This document shows positions 8,309 through 16,081 of a stretch of 57,143 bases of DNA, one piece after another. The position numbers and the translations under genes were made by a program. Numbering within the stretch: position 1 is the stretch's first letter; every line of letters begins with the position of its first letter. Below the pieces are notes generated by a model. The model did no database searches and was not told the origin of the DNA. It saw only the letters and a program-made list of their open reading frames with translations. This DNA comes from an uncultured Actinomycetes bacterium (lineage in GTDB: Bacteria > Actinomycetota > Coriobacteriia > Coriobacteriales > Atopobiaceae): NCBI GenBank assembly GCA_900318935.1, contig ONMP01000024.1, positions 1-57,143 of the forward strand, in the 5' to 3' direction.

Positions 8309-10145
8309 GGGGCTGTAACATAAGGTGCCTTACGAATCGGGCGGACTTCCCACGCGTCCGCCCGATTCTTGATGTCGCGAGGCATGGAGGCAGACCTCCC
8401 GAAAACGCTCACATACCCATGTATACCTGCGCATATATGGTAAAATGTATGAAGTAGTTTGGGAGGTGGGGACGATGTCGGAGCCCAAGTTCATACCCTG
8501 CATGCAGGACCAGCCGATGCTGCTGCCCCCCGACATTGGCGACCTCGTGCCGGAAGGCTCGATGGCGCGCGTGGTCGACATGATAGTGCGCTCGATCGAC
8601 AGGTCCACGCTGACCTCGCTCTACCCGGGCGGCGGCGCGCCGGCCCACGACCCGCAGATGATGCTGAAGGTCATCCTGCTCGCCTACGCGTCGGGCGTCT
8701 ACTCGAGCCGGGCCATCGCACGGGCGACGAGGGAGAACGTCGGGTTCCTCTGGATCTGCGGCATGAGGCCGCTCGACCACATGACCATAAACCGCTTCCG
8801 CACCGAGCGCGTGCGCCACGTGTTCGAGGAGGTGTTCTCCGAGGTCATCCAGCTGCTCGCCGACATGGGCCTGGTGACGCTCGACACCTACTTCCTGGAC
8901 GGCACCAGGATGGAGGCGAACGCCAACAGGTTCACCTTCGTGTGGGCGAAGTCCACCAAGAGGTACAAGGAGCAGCTCAGGGCCAGGGTGCACGCGCACC
9001 TGGCGGCCATCGACGAGATGGACGACGACGAGGAGGCACTGGCCCCGGAGGACCCGGCCGAGGTCGACTCCGAGGCCATCGCCGAGGCGGCGCGCAGGAT
9101 CAACGAGAGGATCGGGAGGAAGCGGGTCGGCAAGAGGCCCAGGGACGACGAGGGAAGGGCCCTGAGGAAGGCCAAGCGCATGCTCGAGGGCGAGTGGAGG
9201 GAGCGCATGGGGCGCTACGAGGAGCAGGAGGAGATCCTTGCCGGTCGCGGCAGCTACTCGAAGACCGACCGCGATGCGACCTTCATGCGCATGAAGGAGG
9301 ACTCGCTCACAAACCAGACCAAGCCCGGCTACAACGTGCAGGCCGGCACCGAGGGCCAGTTCATACTCGACGTCACCTGCCACCAGCGGCCGAACGACAC
9401 CGCGTGCACGATCGAGCACCTCGAGCACGCGCGCGAGACCATCGGCCACCTGCCATCCGAGATCGTCGCCGACGCCGGCTACGGCTCGGAGCAGAACTAC
9501 GCCTGGCTGGAGGGGCAGGGCTGCGACGCCTACGCGAGGCACAACGAGTTCTTCTGCGAGTGCAGGAACAAGAAGTGGCGCGAGGACCCGATGAGGCCCG
9601 CGAACTGGGAGCACGACGAGGAATCCGACACTTACGTGTGCCCCGGCGGGCGCACGCTCTCGTTCTCGAGGGAGAGGACGGTCACCAGCGACCTCGGCTA
9701 CGAGTCCGTGACCAAGATATACGTGTGCGAGGGCCGCCCGGAGTGCCCGCTCAGGAAGAGGTGCTTCAGGTCGAAGGACCCGGACGCCGTCAGGATCCTG
9801 CGCGTGAACCCCGTCCTCGACGCGTTCAGGGCGAGGGCGTCGGAGATGCTGCGCACGGAGCGCGGATCGACGCTCAGGAAGCAGAGGTCCGTCGACGTCG
9901 AGACCATCTTCGGCGACATCAAGCGCAACTGGGGGTTCAGGCGGTTCCTCCTGCGGGGCCGGGAGAAGGTGGACCACGAGATGCGGATGGTCGCGATGGG
10001 ACACAACATAAGGAAGATGGCCTACGCCCTGGCAGTGTAGAGGAGAAGCCCCCGCTCGCTCAAGACGACGGAAAGAGGCCGGTCGCGACGGCCCTCACAA
10101 CCGCCGCGACCGGCCAACCAAACCGAAGGCTTTTGTTACATCCCC
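8309..10145 (+). mobile_element. IS1182-like insertion sequence
   Basis: About 1.84 kb with a single transposase. The ends form imperfect inverted repeats: GGGGCTGTAACATAAG at 8309-8324, and CTTTTGTTACATCCCC at 10130-10145, whose complement differs at 2 of 16 positions. I see no clear target-site duplication. A 13-bp stem (GAATCGGGCGGAC at 8334-8346 with GTCCGCCCGATTC at 8356-8368) lies just inside the left end and may shield the transposase from outside transcription. Base and codon use (many AGG Arg codons) differ from the rhamnose genes on either side, pointing to acquisition. The flank on the left contains a fragment of the GGACAGGGGGG-type repeat seen elsewhere in the window. Confidence 0.8.
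8475..10040 (+). CDS. IS1182-family transposase
   Basis: 521 aa DDE transposase. The N-terminal DUF772-like region contains PGGGAPAHDPQMMLKVILLAYASGVYSSRAIAR and the DHMTINRFR segment. Catalytic-domain landmarks are LDTYFLDGTRMEANANRFTFVW (first Asp), YNVQAGTEGQFILDV, EIVADAGYGSEQNY (second Asp) and the C-terminal RSVDVETIFGDIKRNWGFRRFLLRG (Glu). A charged linker rich in Glu/Arg lies between the first and second catalytic motifs, and a CxxxC-type segment (CEGRPECPLRKRC) is typical of this family. ATG 8475 follows GGGAGGTGGGG; the ATG at 8445 lacks a ribosome site. The frame is intact, so the element may still move. Confidence 0.92.
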   Translation: MSEPKFIPCMQDQPMLLPPDIGDLVPEGSMARVVDMIVRSIDRSTLTSLYPGGGAPAHDPQMMLKVILLAYASGVYSSRAIARATRENVGFLWICGMRPLDHMTINRFRTERVRHVFEEVFSEVIQLLADMGLVTLDTYFLDGTRMEANANRFTFVWAKSTKRYKEQLRARVHAHLAAIDEMDDDEEALAPEDPAEVDSEAIAEAARRINERIGRKRVGKRPRDDEGRALRKAKRMLEGEWRERMGRYEEQEEILAGRGSYSKTDRDATFMRMKEDSLTNQTKPGYNVQAGTEGQFILDVTCHQRPNDTACTIEHLEHARETIGHLPSEIVADAGYGSEQNYAWLEGQGCDAYARHNEFFCECRNKKWREDPMRPANWEHDEESDTYVCPGGRTLSFSRERTVTSDLGYESVTKIYVCEGRPECPLRKRCFRSKDPDAVRILRVNPVLDAFRARASEMLRTERGSTLRKQRSVDVETIFGDIKRNWGFRRFLLRGREKVDHEMRMVAMGHNIRKMAYALAV

Positions 10146-10165
10146 CTTTTTGCTGTGGGGACAAG

Positions 10166-10192
10166 TGGCAAAAGGGGTACTCCCTTTTGCCA
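10166..10192. repeat. TGGCAAAAGGG hairpin repeat after the isomerase gene
   Basis: TGGCAAAAGGG, loop GTACT, CCCTTTTGCCA. It lies just beyond the isomerase stop (minus strand) and could act as its terminator. A near-identical stem is at 11642-11670 and a partial copy at 14985-14998, so it is a dispersed intergenic element. Confidence 0.65.
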
Positions 10193-10201
10193 GTTCCACA
10201 C

Positions 10202-11623
10202 TTAGCGGCAGACGACCTCCACGGGCACATCCAGGATCTTGGCAACCTTGCAGATGGTGTCGGTCCAGGAGCCCTGCGCGGCGGCGAAGTGGTGCGTGGG
10301 TCCGCACTCGCACCAGCGGTTGTTCCATTCGCGCGCACCGATGGAGAAGCGCGTGCGGAAGGTAGTGTCGCCATTGCCGAGCGTGGGCCCGTCCTCGATG
10401 ACGCCCTCGCTCACCACGAACTTGAAGTGCCCGTCGGCGTCCTGCGTGATGCCCAGGTAGGTGATGGGGCCGGCCTTGGGGTAGAAGCGCGTGAGGAAGC
10501 CGCCGCCCGCCTTGCCATGAAACACTGGCACGATCTCCATGGAGGCCTTGCGGGCGGTTGAGAAGTCCGCGTCGCCCGAGCCAGAGTGGCCGATGAGCAC
10601 CACGTCGTCGTTGAAGTCGAAGGTGTAGAACTCAGAGAGCTGGCAGGCGCCGGAGAGCGTCTTCATGATGCTCATGCCCATGGCCACCTTGATGTCGCCC
10701 TCGACGGCGCAGGCGATGCCCTGCTTGATGAGCATGGAGAACGCGGGGATGAGCATGGAGTCGAGTACGCCGGCCTTGCCCTGCGCGAAGCCGTCGTAGT
10801 GGCTCGCCACGAACCCCAGCTCCTCATCCTTGACCCACTGTTCAAACGCCACGACGTAACGCGCCATCTCGTGAATGCTCGCCTCATCGTAGTCGCCCAA
10901 GATGTCAAAGGTGTCGTGGATGTCGGCGACCTTGGCGGCGATGACGTCCTCGTCGGTGACGTCATCCGCAATGGCCCACATCTTCTCCCAGTCGAACTGC
11001 TTGGTATAGAGGCCCATGCGGTGGTAGAGGTTGGTCTCGTCGATGTAGAGGTCCATCATGCCCGGATAGGGGCGGCCGATCTGCGCGAGGTTGGTGTAGC
11101 GAAGGCGGCGGCGCACCTGTGCGGCGCGGCACCAGTCCTCAATCTCGGCGGTCACCTGCGGGTCGCCACCCTCCACGACGCCGGTGATCACGGCGTGGCG
11201 CTTGCCGGCGCGCTCCAGGTCGGCTACCATCTCGCCCACGGCACCGCCCGCATAGCCGATGCCCAGCCATTCGGCCGTGCCGGCCTTCTCGAAGTCAAGG
11301 CAGCGAACCTTCTGGAGGTTGACAAGAACGACGGGCACGTTGAGGTCGCGGATGGCGGGCAGCATGTTGTAGCTGGTGGCGTAGGTGAGCAGTTGGCAGA
11401 ACACGAGGTCTACGTCGGCAGCGCGGAACTTGTCACCCGCGGCCTGGGCGGCTTCCTTGGTGGTGCACATGCCGCCGTCCACGACCTCCACCGTATCGGG
11501 CAGGGAGGCAACAAAGTCGGCATACTGCTGCTCGAACTCAGGCACGAGCTCGGGGAACTGGGGCAGGTACGCACCGAGTGCTACGGAAAACACTGCCACC
11601 TTCGCTTTGGTCTCTACTAGCAT
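10202..11623 (-). CDS. L-fucose/L-arabinose isomerase-fold sugar isomerase, probable L-rhamnose isomerase function
   Basis: 473 aa protein of the FucI/AraA-type ketol isomerase fold, recognised from the N-terminal LPQFPELVPEFEQQ, the CQLLTYATSYNMLPAI segment and the Glu/His-containing C-terminal barrel region (VVSEGVIEDGPTLGNGDTTFRTRF and CGPTHHFAAAQG). It is not the classical RhaA TIM-barrel. It is co-oriented with rhaD and rhaB, so the likely reaction is L-rhamnose to L-rhamnulose, a non-orthologous replacement for RhaA; this is inferred from position. GGGAG lies upstream of ATG 11623. The gene is bracketed by two TGGCAAAAGGGG-type hairpins. Alternative: an L-fucose or L-arabinose isomerase serving another sugar. 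Confidence 0.8.
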   Translation of the reverse strand: MLVETKAKVAVFSVALGAYLPQFPELVPEFEQQYADFVASLPDTVEVVDGGMCTTKEAAQAAGDKFRAADVDLVFCQLLTYATSYNMLPAIRDLNVPVVLVNLQKVRCLDFEKAGTAEWLGIGYAGGAVGEMVADLERAGKRHAVITGVVEGGDPQVTAEIEDWCRAAQVRRRLRYTNLAQIGRPYPGMMDLYIDETNLYHRMGLYTKQFDWEKMWAIADDVTDEDVIAAKVADIHDTFDILGDYDEASIHEMARYVVAFEQWVKDEELGFVASHYDGFAQGKAGVLDSMLIPAFSMLIKQGIACAVEGDIKVAMGMSIMKTLSGACQLSEFYTFDFNDDVVLIGHSGSGDADFSTARKASMEIVPVFHGKAGGGFLTRFYPKAGPITYLGITQDADGHFKFVVSEGVIEDGPTLGNGDTTFRTRFSIGAREWNNRWCECGPTHHFAAAQGSWTDTICKVAKILDVPVEVVCR

Positions 11624-11641
11624 CTCAAACTCCCTTCAAAG

Positions 11642-11670
11642 TGGCAAAAGAGGTCTGGCCCCTTTTGCCA
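11642..11670. repeat. TGGCAAAAG hairpin repeat between rhaD and the isomerase
   Basis: TGGCAAAAGAGG (11642-11653) pairs with CCCCTTTTGCCA (11659-11670), one mismatch. It sits in the 57-bp gap between rhaD and the isomerase, close before the isomerase ribosome site, so it could modulate expression inside the operon. Same family as 10166-10192. Confidence 0.65.
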
Positions 11671-11680
11671 ATTCTTTCAT

Positions 11681-12511
11681 TTAGTCGACAAACGCCTCGT
11701 TGATGGCAATGTTGAAGTCGTGGCAGGTGTCAACGAGACCCTTATCCTCGATCTTGTTGAGCCAGTCCTCGGAACCGCCGTTGGCAGCACGGGCACCGCA
11801 GTACAGGGCAGCCGCCTTCTCGACCGTGTGCATGAGGCCGAAGGTGGTGTCAAAGTCGGGACCGGCGGCAAAGAGGCCATGGTGCGCCCACACGATGGTG
11901 TCGTAGGTCTTCATGAGTTCGCTCGACGCCTCGGCGATGGCCGCGCCGCCGGGCACCATCCAAGGCACGACTCCCACGCCAGCGGGGAACACGACCACGC
12001 ACTCGGTCATCATCTGCCACAGGCGGCGCGTGAAGTCGCGGTCGGTGAGCGGCACGATAAAGCTCATCTGGATAACGCTGGGAGTATGGGCGTGGTAAAT
12101 CACGCGGTTGGCACCATTCGTGCGCGCGGCGGCAACGCAGTGGTTCATGTAGTGGCTGGGGAATTCGCTCGTGGGCTTGGCGCCGTCCAGAAGGCCCCAC
12201 ACGATGCGGTAGGCGTCACCTGTCTCATTGACCTGGACGATGCCGATGTTGTGCGCGGGGTCATCGGCCACGTTGCGCATGTACTTGCCGGAGCCGGTAG
12301 CGAGGAAATACGAGCCTCCCAGCGTCGCGTCGCAGACGCCCATGGATACCCACTCGCGGGGCTCGTCGAAGTCGGCGCGTGCCGCATCCACCTCAGCCTC
12401 GGTCATGCGATAGGTGAGGTTGCCGCCGTTGCGCTCGTGCCAACCCTGCAGCCAGCCATCGTTGCACATGCGGGTGAAGCCCTTTACGAACTCAAGATTC
12501 TCGATTGCCAT
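11681..12511 (-). CDS. rhaD: Rhamnulose-1-phosphate aldolase
   Basis: 276 aa class II, zinc-dependent aldolase, essentially the length of E. coli RhaD (274). Cleaves L-rhamnulose-1-phosphate to DHAP and L-lactaldehyde in the cytosol. Visible features: WHERNGGNLTYR near the N-terminus, the phosphate-binding Gly-rich segment (FLATGSGKYMRNV), the zinc His-x-His in YHAHTPSVIQ, and a further His in VWAHHGLFAAG. ATG 12511 (MAIENLEF) is preceded by AAGGAGAAGAATC; longer readings of the frame have no ribosome site. It lies 25 bp after rhaB in the same operon. L-lactaldehyde-handling genes are not in the window. Confidence 0.95.
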   Translation of the reverse strand: MAIENLEFVKGFTRMCNDGWLQGWHERNGGNLTYRMTEAEVDAARADFDEPREWVSMGVCDATLGGSYFLATGSGKYMRNVADDPAHNIGIVQVNETGDAYRIVWGLLDGAKPTSEFPSHYMNHCVAAARTNGANRVIYHAHTPSVIQMSFIVPLTDRDFTRRLWQMMTECVVVFPAGVGVVPWMVPGGAAIAEASSELMKTYDTIVWAHHGLFAAGPDFDTTFGLMHTVEKAAALYCGARAANGGSEDWLNKIEDKGLVDTCHDFNIAINEAFVD

Positions 12512-12536
12512 GATTCTTCTCCTTATCCTTTGCTGC

Positions 12537-13967
12537 CTATCGCGGCAGATACTCCTTGATTTCAAAGCTCTTCTTTATGGCGATGCGCGCCTCTTCGAGC
12601 GAGGCATACTCGCCCGCGTAGATGAACTGCACCATGAGGTTGCCCAGCGCCGTACCTTCGGTGGGTCCCGCGAACACGGGTAGCCCGCAGGCATCGGCTG
12701 TAGCCTGATTGAGGTAGCCGTTGTTGGAGCCACCGCCCACGATGTTGATGCTTGTGTAGTTCACGCCCGTGAGCTTGCGCATCTGGTCGATGGTGCGAGC
12801 GTAGTCGTCCGCCAGCGAATCGTACACGGTCAGCGCATACTCGCCCATCGTGGCAGGCACGCTCTGGCCACTGCGCTCGCACACGGCGCGCAACGCGGCA
12901 AGCATGCTTGCCGGTGCTAGGAACTCGGGATCGTCGGCGTCCACCACCGCATGGAAACCTGCAGCTCGCGTCTGCTCGGCGGCCTTCACCAGCTCGTCCC
13001 ACGTTGGCGCCGTACCGGTCTTTTCGCCCAGCTCCTTGCGCACGTTCTGAATCATCCACAGGCCCATGATGTTCTTGAGATAGCGGTAGCGCCGCTCGTA
13101 GCCACCCTCGTTGGTAAAGTTGGCAGCTGCGCTTTCGTGCGTGCATATGGGCGTGCGATTCTCCACGCCTACCAGACTCCAGGTGCCGCTCGAGAAGTAC
13201 ACGGCACGCTCGTCACGCGCGGGCACGGCGAGCCAGGCACTGCCTGTGTCGTGGCTGGCCACGAGCACAACCTCGGCATCAAAGCCCACACTCTCCGCGA
13301 TTGCGGGGCGCAGGTGCCCCAGCTTCTCCCCCGGCATGCGGATGGGCTGGAACACGTCCCACGGCAGGTTGAGGCGATCGATGAGCTCGTCGTCCCAGTC
13401 GCAGGTCTGCGCGTTAACCAGCGCCGTCGTGCTGGCGTTGGTGTACTCCTGCGCCTTCTTGCCCGTGAGGACCCAGTTGAGGTAGTCGGGCACCATGAGC
13501 ATGGCCGTCGCGTTGTCCAGATGCTCGCGATTCTCGCGGCTGAGCGCGCACAGCTGATAGGCCGTGTTGAACTGCTGGTATTGAATCCCCGTACGCGCGT
13601 AGTGCTCGTCAAAGGAGAGAATCCCCGCCAGCTCCAACGCGTCACGCACGCCGTCAGTGCGAGCATCGCGGTAGCCAACGCAGTCGCCCAAGCGCCGATC
13701 GTCCTTGTCGAGCAGCACGTAGTCCACGGCCCAGGTGTCGATGCCGACGGTCGCGGGCGTAAAGCCGGCTTCTTTTGTGGCCGCGAGTCCGGCGACCACG
13801 CTCTCGGCCAGCGCGTCGATGTCCCAGCACAGGTGACCGCCCTTGTGAGCAAGACCGTTCTCGAAGCGATAGACCTCAGTCAGCTCCATGCGGCCATCCA
13901 CGACCTGCCCCACGATGTGCCGCCCGCTCGACGCCCCGATGTCCACCGCCAAATGACACACGCTCAT
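12537..13967 (-). CDS. rhaB: Rhamnulokinase
   Basis: 476 aa FGGY kinase, complete. It phosphorylates L-rhamnulose at O1. Domain I has CHLAVDIGASSGR and IDTWAVDYVLLD; domain II has VASHDTGSAWLAVP, the ATP/adenosine-binding FSSGTWSLVG and NIVGGGSNNGYLNQATADA near the C-terminus. ATG 13967 follows AAAGGAGAG; the frame upstream (to 14006) has no better site. First gene of the rhaB-rhaD-isomerase operon, divergent from the AraC gene at 14114. A near copy is at the left edge of the window. Confidence 0.95.
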   Translation of the reverse strand: MSVCHLAVDIGASSGRHIVGQVVDGRMELTEVYRFENGLAHKGGHLCWDIDALAESVVAGLAATKEAGFTPATVGIDTWAVDYVLLDKDDRRLGDCVGYRDARTDGVRDALELAGILSFDEHYARTGIQYQQFNTAYQLCALSRENREHLDNATAMLMVPDYLNWVLTGKKAQEYTNASTTALVNAQTCDWDDELIDRLNLPWDVFQPIRMPGEKLGHLRPAIAESVGFDAEVVLVASHDTGSAWLAVPARDERAVYFSSGTWSLVGVENRTPICTHESAAANFTNEGGYERRYRYLKNIMGLWMIQNVRKELGEKTGTAPTWDELVKAAEQTRAAGFHAVVDADDPEFLAPASMLAALRAVCERSGQSVPATMGEYALTVYDSLADDYARTIDQMRKLTGVNYTSINIVGGGSNNGYLNQATADACGLPVFAGPTEGTALGNLMVQFIYAGEYASLEEARIAIKKSFEIKEYLPR

Positions 13968-14029
13968 CGTTCTCTCCTTTCGGAATATTGCCTTATCCTC
14001 AACCACCCTTATCTAGAAGTTTAAGTTGT

Positions 14030-14067
14030 AATTCTTGGAGCATCCATACCTAGAATTGCCCTATACT
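14030..14067. promoter_or_regulatory. Operator-like inverted repeat and promoter between rhaB and araC-type gene
   Basis: AATTCTTGG (14030-14038), 10-nt spacer, CCTAGAATT (14049-14057): an inverted repeat with one mismatch per arm, centred in the divergent promoter region. A -10 (TATACT, 14062-14067) for the plus-strand regulator gene follows directly. The motif is unlike the TGCRACAATAT operator, so the two regulators appear to read different sites. Confidence 0.5.
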
Positions 14068-14113
14068 TTCGATTTATGCGCATAACAGAAGAAGGGCAAC
14101 AACAGGAGTCGCC

Positions 14114-14983
14114 ATGCTTACCTACACCATGGACGTCGAGGAGCGCAGTCGCTGGATCATTGCCACGCCAAGCGTACGCGCCGCAGCTCAGCCATACTTT
14201 TGCACCGAGGTCGGTGACTTCTACGCCCGATCGCGGTTTATGACCGCACGATCGGACAAGAATAGCTTCATCGTGTTCTACACGCTGGCGGGCTGCGGCA
14301 TCGTGCGGCAGGCTGGCCAGGAGATTGAGCTCTCGCAGGGACAGGCATTGCTCATGGATTGCCGCAGTCCCCAGAGTTACGGGACCGCGCCTGGCCACAA
14401 GCACTGGTATCACCTGTGGACGCATGTGGACGGCGGTGGCGTGTCTTTCGCCGGCCAGATGCTCGGGCTCCCCAAGCTTACCCCCGTGCCCATCGCACTC
14501 GGCCGCATCCAGCCCCACTTCAAGGTGTTGTTCGAGCTCATGGATACGGAATCCATTGAGAACGGCGAGCGCTGCGGCCTTGCCGTGCACGGGCTCATGT
14601 GCGAGCTCATCGCCGCGGCGCAGCACGCGGACTCCTCCGCCAACGAGAACCCCGTGGCGCTCGCCCGCGCACACATTGCCGCCCATTATGGAGAGAACCT
14701 TACGCTCGACAGCCTCGCGCGCGTAGCCACCGTAAGCCCGAGCCACCTTATTCGGCTCTTCAAGCGCCAGATGGGAACAACGCCACATGATTACCTGCTG
14801 CGCTATCGCATTAGCCGCGCCAAGGAACTACTCGCCGAAACTACCCTTACCAGCGCGGCCATCGCCAGACGCGTGGGCTTCAACTCCGAAAGCAACTTTA
14901 GCTATCGCTTCAAGCAGATAGTTGGGCAAGGTCCGCGGGCGTATCGACAGGCAGCCCCGGAGCTGGTGCTCGAAGAGCAATAA
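14114..14983 (+). CDS. AraC-family regulator of the rhamnose operon (RhaS/RhaR-like)
   Basis: 289 aa. The N-terminal cupin domain (about 20-150) contains FYTLAGCGIVRQAGQEIELSQGQALLMD and KHWYHLWTHVDG; the C-terminal 100 residues contain the AraC HTH pair (LTLDSLARVATVSPSHLIRLFKRQMGTTPHDYL and TSAAIARRVGFNSESNFSYRFKQIVGQGPRAYR). AGGAGTCGCC precedes ATG 14114. Divergent transcription from rhaB suggests it is the L-rhamnose-responsive activator of rhaB-rhaD-isomerase. Its identity with the second regulator at 7323 is limited to the DNA-binding part by eye. The ligand is inferred. Confidence 0.88.
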   Translation: MLTYTMDVEERSRWIIATPSVRAAAQPYFCTEVGDFYARSRFMTARSDKNSFIVFYTLAGCGIVRQAGQEIELSQGQALLMDCRSPQSYGTAPGHKHWYHLWTHVDGGGVSFAGQMLGLPKLTPVPIALGRIQPHFKVLFELMDTESIENGERCGLAVHGLMCELIAAAQHADSSANENPVALARAHIAAHYGENLTLDSLARVATVSPSHLIRLFKRQMGTTPHDYLLRYRISRAKELLAETTLTSAAIARRVGFNSESNFSYRFKQIVGQGPRAYRQAAPELVLEEQ

Positions 14984-14995
14984 ACTGGCAAAAAA

Positions 14996-15059
14996 GGGAC
15001 AGGGGGGACGGGGACGTTTGTCCCGCGTGCGGGACAAACGTCCCCGTCCCCCCTGTCCC
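14996..15059. repeat. 64-bp near-perfect palindrome of the GGGACAGGGGGG family
   Basis: Left arm starts GGGACAGGGGGGACGGGG at 14996 and the right arm ends at 15059; 31 bp pair on each side around a GT centre. Related pieces occur at 8297-8312, 18464-18480 (CCCCGTCCCCCTTGTCC) and 22167-22196. It stands between the AraC gene and the decayed symporter. No T-run follows, so it is a dispersed repeat rather than an ordinary terminator. Confidence 0.85.
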
Positions 15060-15068
15060 CTGTGTAGA

Positions 15069-15951
15069 ATGATGGGAGATGTGGCCGAGCCAGCTGCACT
15101 CGATTCGATGCAGGACTACCTGTCCCAGCTCCGCATGAGGCCCGTGGAAGAGAACCGTGCCATGCTCATGTTCGAGGAGAGCATGGTCTCGCTGATGGAG
15201 CATGCGGACTCCGGACGCCAGCAGCGGATCACGGTCAAGGCTAGTCGATTCCTCGGTACGCTGACCATCAGCCTGACCGTGCCCGGGTGGGAGTTTCCTT
15301 TCTCCGAGAAGGTCATGCCGCTCGGGTTCTCCCTCGAGGCAGAGGGGGAGGGCGAGCAAGCGAGGGTGATACGCGGTTTGGTTCTCCAGTCGTTCGGGGG
15401 CCGGCTCAGGTACAGGCACCGGGACGGCAGGAACACGGTGAGGATCGAGGCGCAGCGCTCTCCCTACTCCTTCCTATACCAGACGATGAGCTGCCTTGCC
15501 GCCGCGGTTCTTCTTGGAGTCCTTTGCAGGATCGCGGTCCCGCAGGCAGCATACATGGCGCTGAACGACACGGTGCTGGAGCCAGGCCGGACGATGTTCA
15601 TCAACGCGCTCAAGATCGTCATCTATCTTCTACCGGGCGACGACGGCTCTGCTGGTCGCGCAGCTGTTCGGCGTCGAAGTCCCGGCCGCCGGGGTCGTCT
15701 CCCTGCTGGTCTCCGCCTCCGTGATCACGCTCGCCACGCCGGGCGTCCCGGGAGGCGCCTTCGTCGCCTTCTCCGCGCTGCTGCTCCAGCTCGGCGTCCC
15801 GTCGGAGGCGCTGGCCTGCATCATCGGCATCGACGCCGTGATGGACCTCTTCATCGGCGTCGTCAACTGCTTCGGTACGATGGTGTCCACTGTGACCGTC
15901 TCGCACAGGGAGCAACTGCTGGACGTCGCGCGTTATAACGAGATGCCCTGA
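15069..15951 (+). pseudogene. Decayed ATPase-like/SDF symporter fusion (internal deletion and frameshift)
   Basis: Reading from ATG 15069, about 135 residues look like a GHKL/anti-sigma-type ATPase fold (ENRAMLMFEESMVSLMEHAD resembles an N-box). Next come TMSCLAAAVLLGVLCRIAVP and RTMFINALKIVI, which match the start of a dicarboxylate/amino-acid:cation (SDF) symporter. Near 15620 the frame breaks; the next frame over (to the stop at 15951) gives FYRATTALLVAQLFG, ATPGVPGGAFVAFSALLLQLGVPS, GIDAVMDLFIGVVN and STVTVSHREQLLDVARY, the C-terminal third of the symporter. Roughly 200-300 residues of transport core are missing. The product cannot be functional. The fused ATPase-symporter layout of the ancestor is unusual. 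Confidence 0.75.
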
Positions 15952-16081
15952 GTGCCGCACGGCAACCCTTTTTGGAACACCATTCTTAGGGATTCAGTCC
16001 TTCCGCCCGAAATTTGCACTCGTTATGCATCGGCAATTGGAGTACCATGTCTCGGCTACATCCAGACGGGCGGGAGGCTTC

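Noticed and set aside
8459-10561. Long open frames on both strands across the transposase (one of about 700 codons on the plus strand, one of about 530 on the minus strand)
   Set aside because: They are by-products of the very high GC content at codon third positions; translations are Arg/Gly/His-rich with no fold, and the transposase frame has all family motifs.
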